64,000 bases of DNA, from positions 14,909,572 through 14,973,571 of the forward strand of contig NC_136008.1 in the NCBI RefSeq assembly GCF_048128805.1, read 5' to 3'. Shown here piece by piece: positions 26,631-47,430 of this stretch. Every line of letters starts with the position of its first letter. Within the stretch, counting starts at the first letter, position 1. The stretch comes from Centroberyx gerrardi (lineage: Eukaryota; Chordata; Actinopteri; Beryciformes; Berycidae). The notes beneath the pieces were generated by a model, which was given only the letters and a program-made list of their open reading frames with translations, made no database searches and was not told the origin of the DNA. Both the position numbers and the translations under genes were made by a program.

Positions 26631-26669
<39 letters not shown>

Positions 26670-27906
26670 CTGTGCGTGCGTGCATGTGTGAGTGAGAGTG
26701 CATTTCTCCTTTGTATGTGCTCCCTCCTTTTCTCTCTGTGTGTGTTTTAACTTCTGTGTCGGTGTGTGTTTCTCCCTCTGCGTGTTGTGTATCTCTCCGG
26801 CTCTCCGGAGTGGGATGAAAGCAGCCAATGTGGAGAGAGATAGAGATAACAGTAGGGAATGAGAGAGAGAGAGGGAGCCCTCTGGGGAAAATGAAACATC
26901 CTTCCTGTTCGTTTTTATGTTCAGATCTGGTTTGAACTGGAATCCCCAATGGGCCAGTGGTCAGTAAAGTGTTACTAGATCCTGCGGCGCTTCTGTCTAT
27001 GTTCTGTACGAGTTGGCAATACCCGGGGGTAATCATTTAAATGTTGTTGCCTTGATAGACACAGTAGGCATAGCTGTGAATGTGTGAGGTATTTACCTTT
27101 TGTTTTCTTATCTTCAGTACCGGTGGGACAGGTTGGGGCCAGTTCCTGCATTTTTAAACATGATATATAAATTTGATCGTGCTTGGGGCTTAGCGTTTCA
27201 AAATCAGGCAGTGGACCAAACTTCACTGTTTTTGGCTCCCTCCCACCATCTTGGACCAAGCCAGTTGAGCCAGGACTGACTCTTGTGTTAATGCATTACT
27301 TCTGATTGGCAGAGCTGACTACACACTCCTGGGACTCACATACCCAAAATGCCACCAATATGGCAGAAACAGGCCACAGCAGAATGGCAGCAACACCACA
27401 GAAGTAGCGACGGAAACCGGCTTTAGGCCGTGTTTTAGGAATGAATGAGAGAAGATGCATCATTTCTTTATACATATTTTGAAACACATAAATATGGAGG
27501 TTGGGTGCTTTGTCAGGTTGGTGCACATTAATATTGGAGTTAGGTGCGTTGGCAGTACAGAGCTACACTGCTGGTAGTAAGGTTTACACAGGCAACTTTT
27601 TGTTTACTAGGTAGCCTCTCCAACCAACCTGCCAACCTGGTTCAAGTGGTATGTGTGTTTGTCATTTTGCTGCCATGTACCTTCGACTCTGTTAGCAGAG
27701 CTCTGTGTGCTTATGTGGTCTGCACCTGTCATTTAGAAAATGAAGCACTATAAATCTAGCCAGGAGTGAAACGGTCTTCAGCAAGGGAATACTCTTATCA
27801 TTACTCTTTTACTCCCTCTGAATCCTTTTCTTTCACGCCACCTTCCTCTTTCTCTTTCAACTCCATCCTCTCTCTTCCTTCTCCTCTCTCTCCGTTTCTC
27901 ACTTTC

Positions 27907-27954
<48 letters not shown>

Positions 27955-28761
27955 TGGCTGTCTCTGTCTGTCTTTGTCTCCTACAGTCTCTCCCTCTTTC
28001 TCTCCCAGGGGATAAAGACCCTCCCAGTCTTCAGCTCACTGAAGCCTGTGTGGAGTAATTAGAATTAAAGTATTAGAGTTAAAGAGGAGGATTTGAGTCT
28101 GATTATGATGAAGGAAAAACTATAATCCAAATACTCCCTCATGGGTTTCATAAAATTTCACTGCAATCCACTCTTTCAAATACACAGAGCTGAACAGGCC
28201 ACACATTATTCACTGTTGATTGTTTGAAGCGGTGTGTGTGTGTGTACGTATGTGCGTTTGTTCTCTGTGCGTGTGCGCTTGTATGCGTAGGTGTGTGTGT
28301 TTGTGTGTGTGTGTGTGTGTGTGTATGTGTGGGTGCGTGCATGGGTGAATGTAAGTGGATGGGGGGGAGTGTAACAGCCTCATCTATCTGCCTTTCTCTT
28401 TGCGGTGCAGCTGACTTTTCCTCTCGATTAAAAATGAATGTCCTCCCTTCTGCTCTCTGTCACTTTCCCCCGCTCTCGCTCCCCCTCTTTCTCCCTCTCT
28501 CTTTTTCACTGTTATCCCCCTATATCCTCTCTATTTTCTTCAATCCATCTCTATACATCAACCCCCCCACCCCACTCCTCATTTTTTCCTCCTTGCTCCT
28601 CCTGGCTCTCTCCTCCCATCTCATTCTCTATGACCCCCCTCTCCTTCTGAACATATTTCATCAAAGGCCTCCTCCCAGGTAACACTCACCCTGATCTCAT
28701 TAACTGCTGCTAAGCACAGAGGACTGCCGAAAGAACGCACGCTTTCAAACACACACACACG

Positions 28762-28803
<42 letters not shown>

Positions 28804-30372
28804 TGCATGTACACACACACACACATGCACGCACACACACAGCTTGTATAACCGCAGCATAGGACAAGAGAATCAAAGACGGGAGCCTTCCAGAAGGCTC
28901 ATGTATAATTCTTAAACCGAGGAGACTTATAACGATCTAATGATTTCAGGCGATAGCACGAGGGCTGAGGTAGGCCTTTATATTGGCTCTTTGTGTGTGT
29001 GAGTGTGTATACCCCCCTCGCTCTGTCTCTGTCCTGTTAGTAGCTGTATTAACCTGGGGTCTCTCTCCTCTCCTGATCAGTGTAACCCCATTAACTCCCA
29101 TTAAGTCTCATTACCACCCTCGTGTGGATCGTTACCGCTTGCTTTATCTCATTTCCTAAACACCATAGTATGCATTCTGCGGGTGTCTGCTCAGAGCAAC
29201 ACAATCCGTGTCTGTAATTACAAGCCATTATAGGTGTTTCATTGGATGCAGCGGGACCAGGTGTTGATGCTGGTTTGCCAGTCAACGAGTGACAGTAATT
29301 GAGCAATCCGCCGCCTCCGAGAGACGAAAGGCAGCCCACACTGACAGGGAAACGGTTTTTGAGGCCTGGAGGGCTGTGTGGAAAAAAGAAACTACCAGAG
29401 AGGGGGTACTGGACTGACAGCTTGACACAAAGTCAACTATAATTATACATGACTGTCAGAGTGAAATATTCAGCAGTGTGTGGTCACGGGGATGAATTAT
29501 ATATTCACTACCGTCAGGACTTCTGTTCCAGAGTGGGATTTGATGTCGTAGGGGCGGAGGGAGTTGGATCTGGAGTAAAATGGAGAGAGAGAACACAGGA
29601 GAGGCGTGAATGGAGAGATGAAAGACAAAAAGGGGAGTGCAGATTAGATTAGACAAGGAGGTGGTGAAGTTTTACTTCTACAGCTCACTGAATTCTGTAT
29701 AATGGCACCGGCTGCATGGGAGATATGAGCAGTACGCTGGGATGCTGTTGACCAATAGTGGACCAATTTTAAATATTATTTAGTTTATTTCAATTTGAGT
29801 TTAGTATTAGTTAGTTTTCAGTGTGCGTTCAGTAGTTTTAGTTTAGTTGTATGTTTAGTTTCAGTTTTACTATTTTTGATAGGGGTGGTATTTTTTTTTA
29901 AAGGTATAATGATAGATGTTCAGAACAATGATTTTGTATATGTTTGCAAGTATTGTGTAAGACCAACAATACATCTTAAATTCTTTTAAAAATTTAGTTT
30001 TCAATTCTTTAAATTTATTTCTCAATTAACATTCAGTAAAAATAGTATTTGATTTACAATTTTCAGTTTGTTTTAGTTTTTTCATAAAGTCTTGTTTTAA
30101 TTTTAATTTCAGGTTACAGCAATGTTTTTTAAAGCCTGGTTTTCATCTTAGTTTTTAGTTTACTGTCGTAACCTTGGTGTGGACAGAATGGACAGAGTCG
30201 ACTGTTGGTGTGGACACAGTTCCCAGGAGTCTCAATTCCTCAGAGGCTCTAATATCGCATACATCAGTGTCATCAGGGGATTATTGCTCACTCATTCAGT
30301 CAGGGTTTATAACCACTGTGATTAGGACCCCTATAAAGCTGAGACCATGTCCTGAAGCTGCTGTGTGCGTGT

Positions 30373-30414
<42 letters not shown>

Positions 30415-30617
30415 AAGAAAGAAAAGAGAGAGAGAGAGACAGAGCGAGAGAAGCATGTGAGCGTGCGTGCGTGTGGCATGAAGTGTGTTACAAGGAAAGA
30501 TTGGATCTGACCCATTAACTTTACAGGCCACTCATTGAGCACCAGTGGAGCAGGGGTCAGGAGGGAGATTCCACTGTAAATCTCTAAAACGATCACAATG
30601 ATAGACCAGAGACGAAG

Positions 30618-30679
<62 letters not shown>

Positions 30680-33600
30680 AGAGTCTGTCCTGTCTACATC
30701 ACAGGGAAGTGCACAGCTTGCAACATTGTTCCTGACTCTGTCCAAAGCCAAGACAAGTTTCAGTAAGGATATCCTCTGCTGCCAACCAGCCAGCTGGACT
30801 TTATATCCTTCTGTAACTCATTTAAGCACTCTACAAAAAAAGGGCTTTGACAGCTTAGCCATTTTCTGAGCAAGCGACGAGGGCATATGTGGGTTGCTTT
30901 CCGGGCCCGGCTCTCATGTTCCTGCCTGTAGAGAAGCTGTTTTTAGATGTGGCCTTTCAGGCTGTGTTTGGTCATGGCCTGCAAACCGAAAACATAACCT
31001 CAAAAACATAGCTAAAGGGGCTTAGGAGGACATTCGGCGCCTTAAGGAAAACACAAACAGAAGATGTGTCGTGTAGAGGAGGTGAAGCGAGAAGAGGGAA
31101 AAGTCACTGTACCAAACACAGGCCTCAGACCAGGATGTTTCTTGCTCTCTGTACCCTGGGGCACGGCTCCTCGGCTAGGCCACACGTCAGGTCCAAGTGC
31201 CCACCGCACTGCACCTCCATACACAATACAACCATTATCTAGCAGAATGTCTAACACAACAACCCCCCTCTTTACACTATCCCTTCATCTCATTCTTTCT
31301 TCTTGACATCAAATCACACTCTAGAACAAATCCTTCAGCTGTAGATAATTAATAATTCACCCCTATGACCATGCACTCCACTGAATAATTGCTGCAGTTA
31401 TTCATGTATCTGATAATCCATTACCTGGGGAGCATCTGCTCTGATAACCTCATCACTGTGGAAAACCCACTTCACTTATTCTTGCATCCCTCTCCCTAGC
31501 TCTCTAAGCTCTCAGTTTCCAACATGGCCACAGTTATACATTTATCAGCACTACTTTATTATAGCACTGAACTCTACATTTTACAACTATAAGCTACTGC
31601 ATTCAACCCTGGAGAAGTGTAATTAAAAACCAATTGTTTGATTACCTTGTAATGACATGTTCATGCAACAATTATTACAAAAGTAAAGTAGTTACTGAGT
31701 AGGTATATGATATAAAAACCAGGATGTTACTGAATCAGTGAGTCTTATTTGATGCACCGGAATACATTAGCATAGACTTGTGGGCTCTAATGCACCCTCT
31801 GTTTTGCTTAGACAATCAGATATTGCACTGTGTAAAGCCAATCATGGTAATGGCTGGAGCCTGGGAATAGTGGAGCGCTCCAATCATCACCCCTGCCTCA
31901 GAGTGCCGTTTACAGCTTTGACATTTGATACGTGATTGCTGCTTCCGTTCAATTCATGTTTTGATCATTAGAAACACACCCACGCTATCGGAGGCTGGAC
32001 TGTTTGGTGTGTAGATCACAGATACACAGATACTTGAAGAAAACCATTTCCAGCTCTTCTACTCAGTGAGCTCTGAGAAGCTGCCAGAGGTCTGTCCTTT
32101 AGGACCTGGGGGGGGGGGGGGGGGGGGGCTGTTAAACCCTGGGCTGTTACTGGTTGGTCTTTGAGCCTTGAGGCTTCAGAGCGCAATGAACTCTGGGTTA
32201 GTTGCAACTGACCGCTCAGTATATGGAAAGCAAGTCAGGTCTCACTGCTGTCCATAAGCAACAAAAGGCAAGGCCTTTTACATTAAACTTTCACACTTCT
32301 CCATCAATGATTCTTTTGTTTGCATCTGTTCTTATTCTCTAATGAAAAAGGAAATGATTTTGTTTGTTTATCAAGCCTGACCCCCATCTCATGTGCATGA
32401 CTCTACTTCAGGCTTTAGAATATTGTGGGAGGAAGAGTGGGCAAGTAATTGATTGCTAAACAACAGATTTGTTGTTGTTAAGGATTCGGGCTAATCAGTG
32501 GCCAAGAAACAAGATCAGAGAAGAATTACATAATTTTTTTGTGTATGTGTGTGTGTTTGTGTGTAGCACCATTATATTTTTGTGTTGCACGCATGCACGT
32601 ACCCACACGCACACACACGTACACACACACACACACACAAACACACACACGCACCACTTAGCCAAGCAGCAGAGCAGAGGGAGTAATTACAGTGTAGGAC
32701 AGGTCAGTAGGCCTGCGGCTCACCTCAACCCTGAACACTGTAGCTATTCTGGACCTCTGGGAAAATAGGAAGGGCTGCGCTCAGAGGCCAACTTCAGTTA
32801 CGGCTAAGAACATTAATTACTCATAGGGGCAACTGTAGAGCACAGATTAGTCTCTAATTGGCGGGTTTGCCTGTACACTCCATGAATCAGCTGCTGCTGC
32901 CACTACTGGCCACCATGTCAGTGACTGATTGTAAGGATGGCGTTCTGTCACTCCCACCACACACATGCACATGTTTGCATTTATGCTCACAGGCACATGT
33001 CACACAGACAGGCATACACTTGACAAATAACCTCCTGTGCTATTATTTGTTCAGTAAACATTCAGTAATTAGACGTACTTGGCAGGGTGTTGGAATTTTA
33101 TGTCTGGACGGGAGGAGGGGATCGGGGGCATTCTGTGTTTACATACTGTGACCTTGACCGGGTCAAGTTAGCATGTGTGTATTTAGCGCAGTGTACTGCT
33201 CCACAGCTTTGATGAGTTAACTGTCAACTAATCCCACTCTGCTCTGAATTGTATTAGTTTTGCCTTGCCCACTATTTAGGAGAGCGTTAAAGAACTTATC
33301 AAACTCTGGTCTCCACTCTAACAAAAAGACTTTTGGTTTCGTTAGTCTCATCAAATGTCTAAACTTGTCCTTACAGTAATTACAAGCTTGCCTGTTTTTT
33401 TCCTGTCAGCAGTTAAATTTAGATGAGCAGCAGTCAAAAAACAAATGTTGTGTGCCAAGGACTTGAAGTCAGACAGAAGAGCAGTTTAGATGTGTTTACT
33501 TTTTGCTCTCATATGAATTGGAACATTCACTACCTGTATTCCTGTGTGTGTGTGTGTGTGTGTGCATGTGTGTGTGTGTGTGTGTGTAGCAATGGTTTTA

Positions 33601-34140
33601 TTTACACCAGAAACCCCACAGTTACTTGGCAGACCAAAAGTGTGGCATTCCGGTGTTGCATAATCTCTCATAGATGAAATGTGGTTTCCCAGAAGAAGGC
33701 AACACATGCAACGCTGCCATGGGCTTTCCTAACCTAACACACACAGATGCACACCCACACACACCCACACACACACACATATTCAAAGCTTGGACAAAGA
33801 AAATATAACTGCCTCCCACCTTTTCCTATGGAGTTTCCCAGTTTAGCAGACGGACTGCCTCCTTAGCCCATCCTAAAAGGGGGTGGGATGAGACAGAAAC
33901 ACACAAACAGAGTGAGTCTGTCAGTAAGACATGAGAAAAAGAGTTAGACGAACAGACAGAAAGGCTCAAAAGACAGACAGTTGATTTGCCAAGACTTTTT
34001 TCTGAAGAGCCCAGAAGAGCTGTTTCTTTGAGGGCTATTATTTTGTGGCATCCGTCTCGGATCTGGACACATCACTCGGTCATATCTGAATACAGCTGTC
34101 TAGCATTGCCAGAAAACTGGGTGGAGTGTTTTGCTCTTTC

Positions 34141-34183
34141 TAACCGCAGGAGACATCTGATCTGCCCGTGTCAGAGTGTGGCC
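34141..34183 (+). other. Probable 5' untranslated part of steap4 coding exon 1
   Basis: TTTCTAACCGCAG ending at about 34149 looks like an acceptor 34 bases before the ATG, which suggests an upstream non-coding exon. The reading frame is open upstream to 33986, so the ATG choice rests on homology and on the short acceptor-to-ATG distance. Confidence 0.35.
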
Positions 34184-41719
<7,536 letters not shown>

Positions 41720-42476
41720 GAGTGTCACAAATATACACGCACACACACAGAAGACACAGACACAGATGTACGCAAACATAGACACCACCGGGACTTCCTG
41801 CAGCTCTATCATTAGATCATTCCAGCTCATTGTTTGGGCTGTCATATGTCCAGGACTATGCAATCACAGCTATTGTTCTGCTCTCTGTTGTGATAAGCCA
41901 ACAGAGAAAACACTCACAATGGCACGCCATTTCAGTTTATATAACTGCGTCGCGAAGCATTCCATTTTGTAGTAGTTTGTAGTATACGATACAATAACAA
42001 TATCTATTTTTCCACTAGATATACAAAATACTTTTAGCTGTTTTCAAACACATGGAGATACCCCCCCACCCACACACACACACACACAACACATATTAAA
42101 GCAGCTGCACTATATTTAAATCTGCTAATCTTTACCTTCTACTGTGAGCCCATCTCTTTGTTGCACTACAATGTCGCGATTACAGTCATGTACATCCAGT
42201 ATATCATCACAGACCCTGACCCTGTGTGGCTCCTTTGTTGTATTGCTGTCTACATCAACGGGGTCAATTTGAGCATCTTGACTTTCTGATAAGTGACCAG
42301 TTATTTTCATTGTGGGCCTTATTTTCCTAGTTTTTGTGTTGTTCCAACACACATACAGGGCAAGACGTGTTTTAATCGCTTTTTGGATTGAACTGTTGGA
42401 GATTACAGTTGGCCCTGTGTGTGGTTCAGCAGCACTCCAGGCAACCTGGAGGTACGAATGCCCTACAGTCAATTAA

Positions 42477-43037
42477 AGCTACACTATGATTTTCCGACCA
42501 CTAGAGGGTGACAGAAACCGCAACACATTTGTAAATAAACCACGGCAAAGCTGCTGGACTGTGGAGGCTCCAAAGGACAAACCTAGCGAAGGTCCGTGCA
42601 TAAATGCTAATAGCTAAGCTAAACGTACCTACGGAGAAGTGTCGCCGGTTACCAGTCTCGGTTTGCCAGATTTTTGTCCCGCTGAAGGTTACATGTCCCA
42701 CAATGACAAGTGAAGAGGTAGGTAGCGAGTTTATAGTTTAACAAGTTTACTCGCTTGCTTCATCGATTCCGCCATTACGAGAATTTTTTTCAGCGAGGGG
42801 AGGGGGAGAGTGCCGCTTTTAAACAGCGAGGGAGGAGACAAGCTAGTTTAAAAAAAAAAGAAAAGCTACTGGTCGGTCCGAATTTTCACAACAAGCTTTA
42901 GAAAAGAGGTGAAAACAGCAACACAGTTGGCCCGCTGTGTGGCTATTTGTTAATGTCATTACGTCTCACGGAAATCTCTACATAACACACGTTAGTTTCA
43001 GGATTGGTTACAGGGTCTGAAATCGCTTAGTGCAGGT
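42477..43037. mobile_element. TTAA-flanked MITE-like element
   Basis: TTAA occurs at 42,473-42,476 and 43,038-43,041. The left end AGCTACACTATGATTTTC and the inverted right end ACCTGCACTAAGCGATTTC are similar imperfect inverted repeats. It has no coding capacity. TTAA duplications are typical of piggyBac-type elements; the family assignment is inference. Confidence 0.5.
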
Positions 43038-44499
43038 TTAAGTGATGAAATTTACAATCAATTGTCATGATGGCAAAAACTAGGAAAATAAGACCCAGGT
43101 TGAAAATAACTAGAATTATCCTTTAATCTATATATAGTGGATTATGTTTATTGGATTCACTTTTCAGCAATTTGTGTACATTCTGATTTTTTGGATTTGG
43201 TTGTTACTGCCCTCCTTTTGTTCTACTTAATTCCTTTTTTTTTATTCATGTCAAATGTAACCGTTGTAAAAAGGCCTTTAAAATAAACTTCAGCTTGACT
43301 GAACAGTATTGCCTTGTCTCTCTCTCTCTCTCACTCTCTCACTCACTCTCTCCAACTACCTCTTATACTGTCTGGAAGCCCAGTTGAACCCAGGGAGTTT
43401 TTCCCGGCTGAGTTGAGTGTGCTCTGTCTAGTCGTCTCTGTCTGATCCCTCTCCAGGGTTCATCCCTCTGGCTGATCTGATGCCGTTCTCCAGGAAACAT
43501 TCACTCTGAGCTGCAGGCTTCTCCCTCGTCACTACTGGATCTCATCACATCAGTGGAGGCAGCAGCCTGCAGACTCCTCCATCACAGAAGCCCTCTGTGG
43601 AGATGATATATGTTGATCCACATATGTGGATGTGACAGTAAAGAGAGGCCCTCTATGTTGTACTGCATCAAGTCGTTTTTGCCCATTGAGAAGGGAAGAA
43701 AAAGAAAGAAAGCACAGTACAGCCCTGATAACCTATTTTAATACTCCTAGGTGACAAGTGCTTAACCAATAATCTATGCACACATGGAAGGAAGGAAGGA
43801 AGGAAGGAGCAAACAAACAAAACAAATGAATACACAACCAACCAAAAAAAGAAAACTAACTAATTAATAATCACAAAAATTATTATGCCAGGTTTAATAG
43901 TTCATGTTGGGTTCATGTGGGAGTTGTACAACTTGTGGAAGTTACTCAACTTCCTTGAACAAGATGTCATAAAAGGACAACCAGTGCATTTATTCCTGCG
44001 AAAGTGATGATGGTGTCATGTTCTTGTTTGCATTGGATATGACAAAATACAATAGCTGGAAATACAATGAAGAAAAACAATAGCTGGAATGTAACCATGC
44101 TGGATTTGGACAAGCACAGCATGTATTGTGACAGGACTGTTGCAGTTGTCTGCTTTGCTGGAGGAAATACCTTGACAGAGAACCAGCTGCCATGGGTGTT
44201 AAGCTGGGGACTCAGTGGAGGACTCTTACCCTTATTATTGACCTGCTGTGTGAAATTAGTCAAGTTTCATCAACCGGACAACGGAGTCATTATTAGTAAC
44301 TCTGCCTACCAGGGACATGAAAGGAGAGAGACACATACACAGAGACAGGGAAAGACACACAGACAACAGGCCCTGACAGTGCAGGGCGTCCACATTTTCT
44401 ACCAATCATATTAAAATCCATATTTTACAAAAGAGATTTGTTAGATTAGCTGCTGAACATTCAGCACAACTCTTCTGTTAACTAAATATTCTGCAGGAG

Positions 44500-44553
44500 G
44501 GTATATCTTTCCCCAAGGGGATTAATAAAGTGCTATCTTATCTTATCTTATCA
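44500..44553 (+). mobile_element. LINE 3'-tail-like sequence with short tandem repeat
   Basis: TTTCCCCAAGGGGATTAATA, running into AAAG and then repeated TATCT units, resembles the 3' end of fish LINEs, where a CCCC-GGGG stem precedes AATAAAG and a short tandem repeat. No reverse-transcriptase frame is adjacent. Confidence 0.45.
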
Positions 44554-44593
44554 TCTTGTGTGTTGTCATTTGTAGTGTCCTATCCTGTGTAAT

Positions 44594-45003
44594 TTAGGTT
44601 GTTTTCACACTTGGTACGTTGAGTCTGCTTGAGTCCGAACCCGAGTTGGATTGTTCCTATAAGCCCCCTGGCACCGCTGGTCTGGTTTCACATTGTGTTA
44701 TAATTCTGCCAAAACGCAAAACATTCGTCATCAACGTGAGTCTGTCCGATGCACTGAAAATGCCACAAATGGAGAACAATGTGTGCCTCGCATTCTTTGC
44801 AATGAGAGGTTTTTGAGATGGCAGTATACTCCTATTTTTTGCTTTACTTGAAGTGCATCATTCACGCTTGTCTGGTAGGTGAGCTCATCACTACAGCCCA
44901 GCTACTGGCCAGACTTCACACTTTTTATTTTCCATCACGTCACATTACCAACTTTTGACACAAACTGTACCTGGATTTGGACTAAAACACCAGTGTGAAA
45001 GCC
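44594..45003. mobile_element. hAT-like MITE (GTGTGAAAGC termini)
   Basis: The left end TTTTCACACTTGGT and the right end ACCAGTGTGAAAGCCCCC form an inverted pair about 400 bases apart. Related termini (GGTGTGAAAGCACC) occur near 63,955 and (CCGTGTGAAAGGGCC) near 49,640. The termini resemble non-autonomous hAT-like elements widespread in fish. No transposase frame was seen. Confidence 0.5.
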
Positions 45004-45369
45004 CCCTTAGTGTCTTGTCCTGTGTAATGTGTGCCATGAGGTGGCAACTTCTGTAATGCCATATCTTAAGATTCAGCACAAGCAATAACTTGTTGGATCG
45101 GCACCATTATTTTGGGTTGTAAATGTAGCCTAGTCTTTAGCCCCAACAGCCTGCAGCTAATTTGAGCTAATAATGTATGCAGTCTGACAGAACAATGCAC
45201 TATTTGACAGTCTGAATTTCAATGTGTTTTGTTTTTCAATGTGTGTCTTTATTTTCATTTAGTTTCCGTTTTATTTTATTGTCAATGCCATTTTATAAAT
45301 CTTATTTTTCTTCTAAGATTTTACACCATGTTATTTCTGTCATCTTCATCTTGATTTATTGGGTTGTCA

Positions 45370-45625
45370 TTACTTCCACCAAGGAGGTAACGTTTCACCC
45401 GCATCTGTGTGTCCGTCCGTCTGACTGTTAGCAGGATATCTCACAAAGTTGGCCATGGATTTGCACAAAACTTGGTATGAAGGTTGGTTATGGGCCAAGG
45501 AGGAACTGATTAACTTTTCATGTCGATTGGCCAAAAGGGGGCATGGTGGTGGGCGTGGCATATCACCAAAAGGTGGTTGTCAGACATGTCGGAGGTCTGT
45601 GCTCTACTGAGCACATTTTCTAGTT
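45370..45625 (+). repeat. Widespread dispersed repeat fragment
   Basis: The stretch runs from ACTTCCACCAAGGAGGTAAC through GTCCGTCCGTCTG and GATATCTCACAAAGTTGGCC to GGTCTGTGCTCTACTGAGCA and TTTTCTAGTT. This wording recurs in many fish and invertebrate genomes as a non-coding repeat. The short minus-strand reading frame inside is a by-product. Confidence 0.5.
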
Positions 45626-47024
45626 TTGTTTCTTTTGTTGTTTTTAGGTGAGATGTTAAATGTATTTTATCATTGCGATTTATTTCACACTTTGATTCTA
45701 TGTTTTCTCAAACACACTAACTCTCATTCTCAATTAGAGAAACTAAACTAAATTAAAATAACCTTTTTACAATTCAGCAGTGTCTGCCCTGGGCTGGATA
45801 TAGTATGGCACTGTGTGATGCTCTTGTGTGAACATCCTTAAAACTCAACCTGCTGCCCCATGGGCCGGCTGCACACACATCACATCAGTGGATGTGTGCA
45901 TCTGTCGGGCTTTCTGGGGATCGGTATGGTTCTCCAGACAGAAAGGTCTCCCTGCTGCATCCAAAGCAGGATGATAGTGACTGATTGGTGGGATGACATC
46001 CTGCCCTAGAGGCTGCATGGAGCCCCCCAGTCTGGAGTACAACTGATGCCTAAAAAGACCAGCGAGTAGATACAGCGGCCCACAGACTTTTCCATCATAG
46101 CGCTTGTGTAGAGAAGATATTACAATTGAATGTTATGGGAGGTAAAGAAAGGCCCTGTCTGATGTAGAGCTATATACAGTGGATACATATGCAATCAATG
46201 AATGTCATGTAATACATAATGACAGTGTGATAAATATGATTATGTTGATGACAGGTTTCATGCTGTATGTTTTACACTTCCTTTTGGACTTCGCCCAAGT
46301 ATCTTTTCAATGATTCAGATTTTCAGAAAAGGTCATCACTTGTATTTCTTCCAGGAAGAGTCTTCTTATTGTTAAATTTGTTTTCACAGCCTGTACATGG
46401 AAACAGTAAACAACAGTAATGCAAGATATTGGCTGGAAAGTCCTCATACTAGATTCTGAGAAGGTGGGAATAGTATGGTAAAAAAAAAAAAAAAAAAAAT
46501 CAGTGTCAAATGTACTTCATCACAGACTTATGGGATATTCTCGGTCCTGTTTGTATCTTTTTTGTGTAATCTTTACGTGCTGCTTTGTATTATTTCATTC
46601 ATTTACCGCCATAATTAAATTTTCTTCACTGTGCCTTTATTTTTAATTTTTCACAGTTACAAAAGAGCTCCACTGAAAAGCTCTGTTTATAATGTCTATC
46701 TGAAATGTGTAAGTATAATGCACCTCATGAGACATTGCTAAGTGCCTGCAGTGAGCAATGCACATTTGCTAAGTGCCTGCTGTTCGCAACAACATTGTGC
46801 CATGAAGTGCTTTTATATAGAATGTGATCTTTCAACGTGAACATGGGCTTTCAACATGAATTCTGCTGCATCAATGAAAAATATCAATTTTCAGGAAGAA
46901 AACTTTGGTAATGCTTCATTTTCCGGGTCTGCAACGTCCTAGTAATTTCCTAGAGGAGTTGATAAGTAACTGTTAATTTCTTAGGAAGTCTCCTGGGCCT
47001 CTTTCAGTGTTGGGAGTTGTGAAT

Positions 47025-47430
47025 GTGTCAGTGGAACATAACAAACAGTCAAGGACGCTCCCACTGCACATCATTCAAGGAAACCGTCCAGCTCTGTTTG
47101 GCCGCAGCTTCAGTTGAAGTGGCAACAAGCGTCTCTGATCTGTGACGGAGACACAGGTTCACTACAGGGGACCTTGAGAAAGCGTTCAAAAGTGTTCAAT
47201 GGAGAATTTGGCAGTATGAAAGGCTGACTGTTAAACCAGGGAGCAAGCTAAAATCCCTCAAAGTGAGACCTGTCCTGTATGCCATCAAACCTAAAGTAGA
47301 AGCAGAACTAGAGAGGCTGGTGCAGAGTGGAGTATTGGAACCAGTGAGTACAAGCGAATGGGCCACTCCAATTGGATGTGTGGGGAGTTTAAGGTCACTG
47401 TTAAGGATAACACCAGAGTAATTGTTTTAC
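47025..47430 (+). mobile_element. Decayed Ty3/gypsy retrotransposon pol fragment
   Basis: Conceptual translation gives a protease-end-like phrase with LPLHIIQGNRPALFGRSF (about 47,065-47,115), followed after a stop by KVRPVLYAIKPKVEAELERL and EWATPI (about 47,259-47,370), the start of a Ty3/gypsy reverse transcriptase. CGEFKVTV then appears in another frame, so a frameshift or deletion separates them. There are no LTRs and no complete domain. It is a non-functional scrap. Confidence 0.7.

Larger units (their letters stand above)
20291..34183. other. Gene desert between glipr2 and steap4
   Basis: About 13.9 kb without a supported gene. Simple repeats: (CT)n about 20,381-20,440, (GT)n about 22,126-22,170, (AC)n 24,461-24,529, (CT)n 27,911-27,951, (AC)n about 28,750-28,825, (GA)n 30,621-30,674, poly-G 32,108-32,128. 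Interspersed elements: a Tc1-like MITE at 21,323-21,657 and one copy of a two-copy repeat at 26,113-26,334. A TTTAG-rich AT stretch lies at about 29,765-30,165. Blocks at about 22,820-23,020, 28,870-29,340 and 32,770-32,880 are neither simple nor obviously repetitive and have homeobox-type TAATTA/CAATTA words; they could be conserved regulatory DNA, but no comparison was possible. Confidence 0.5.

Noticed and set aside
27120-27640. Possible transposon or gene remnant with a 94-codon minus-strand frame
   Set aside because: The text looks repeat-like but no termini, target duplication or protein domain could be identified, so no feature is claimed.
23319-29340. Many reading frames of 60-150 codons in the desert
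   Set aside because: They are driven by (AC)n, (GT)n and (CT)n repeats (runs of His-Thr, Cys-Val or Ser-Leu) and lack conserved domains.
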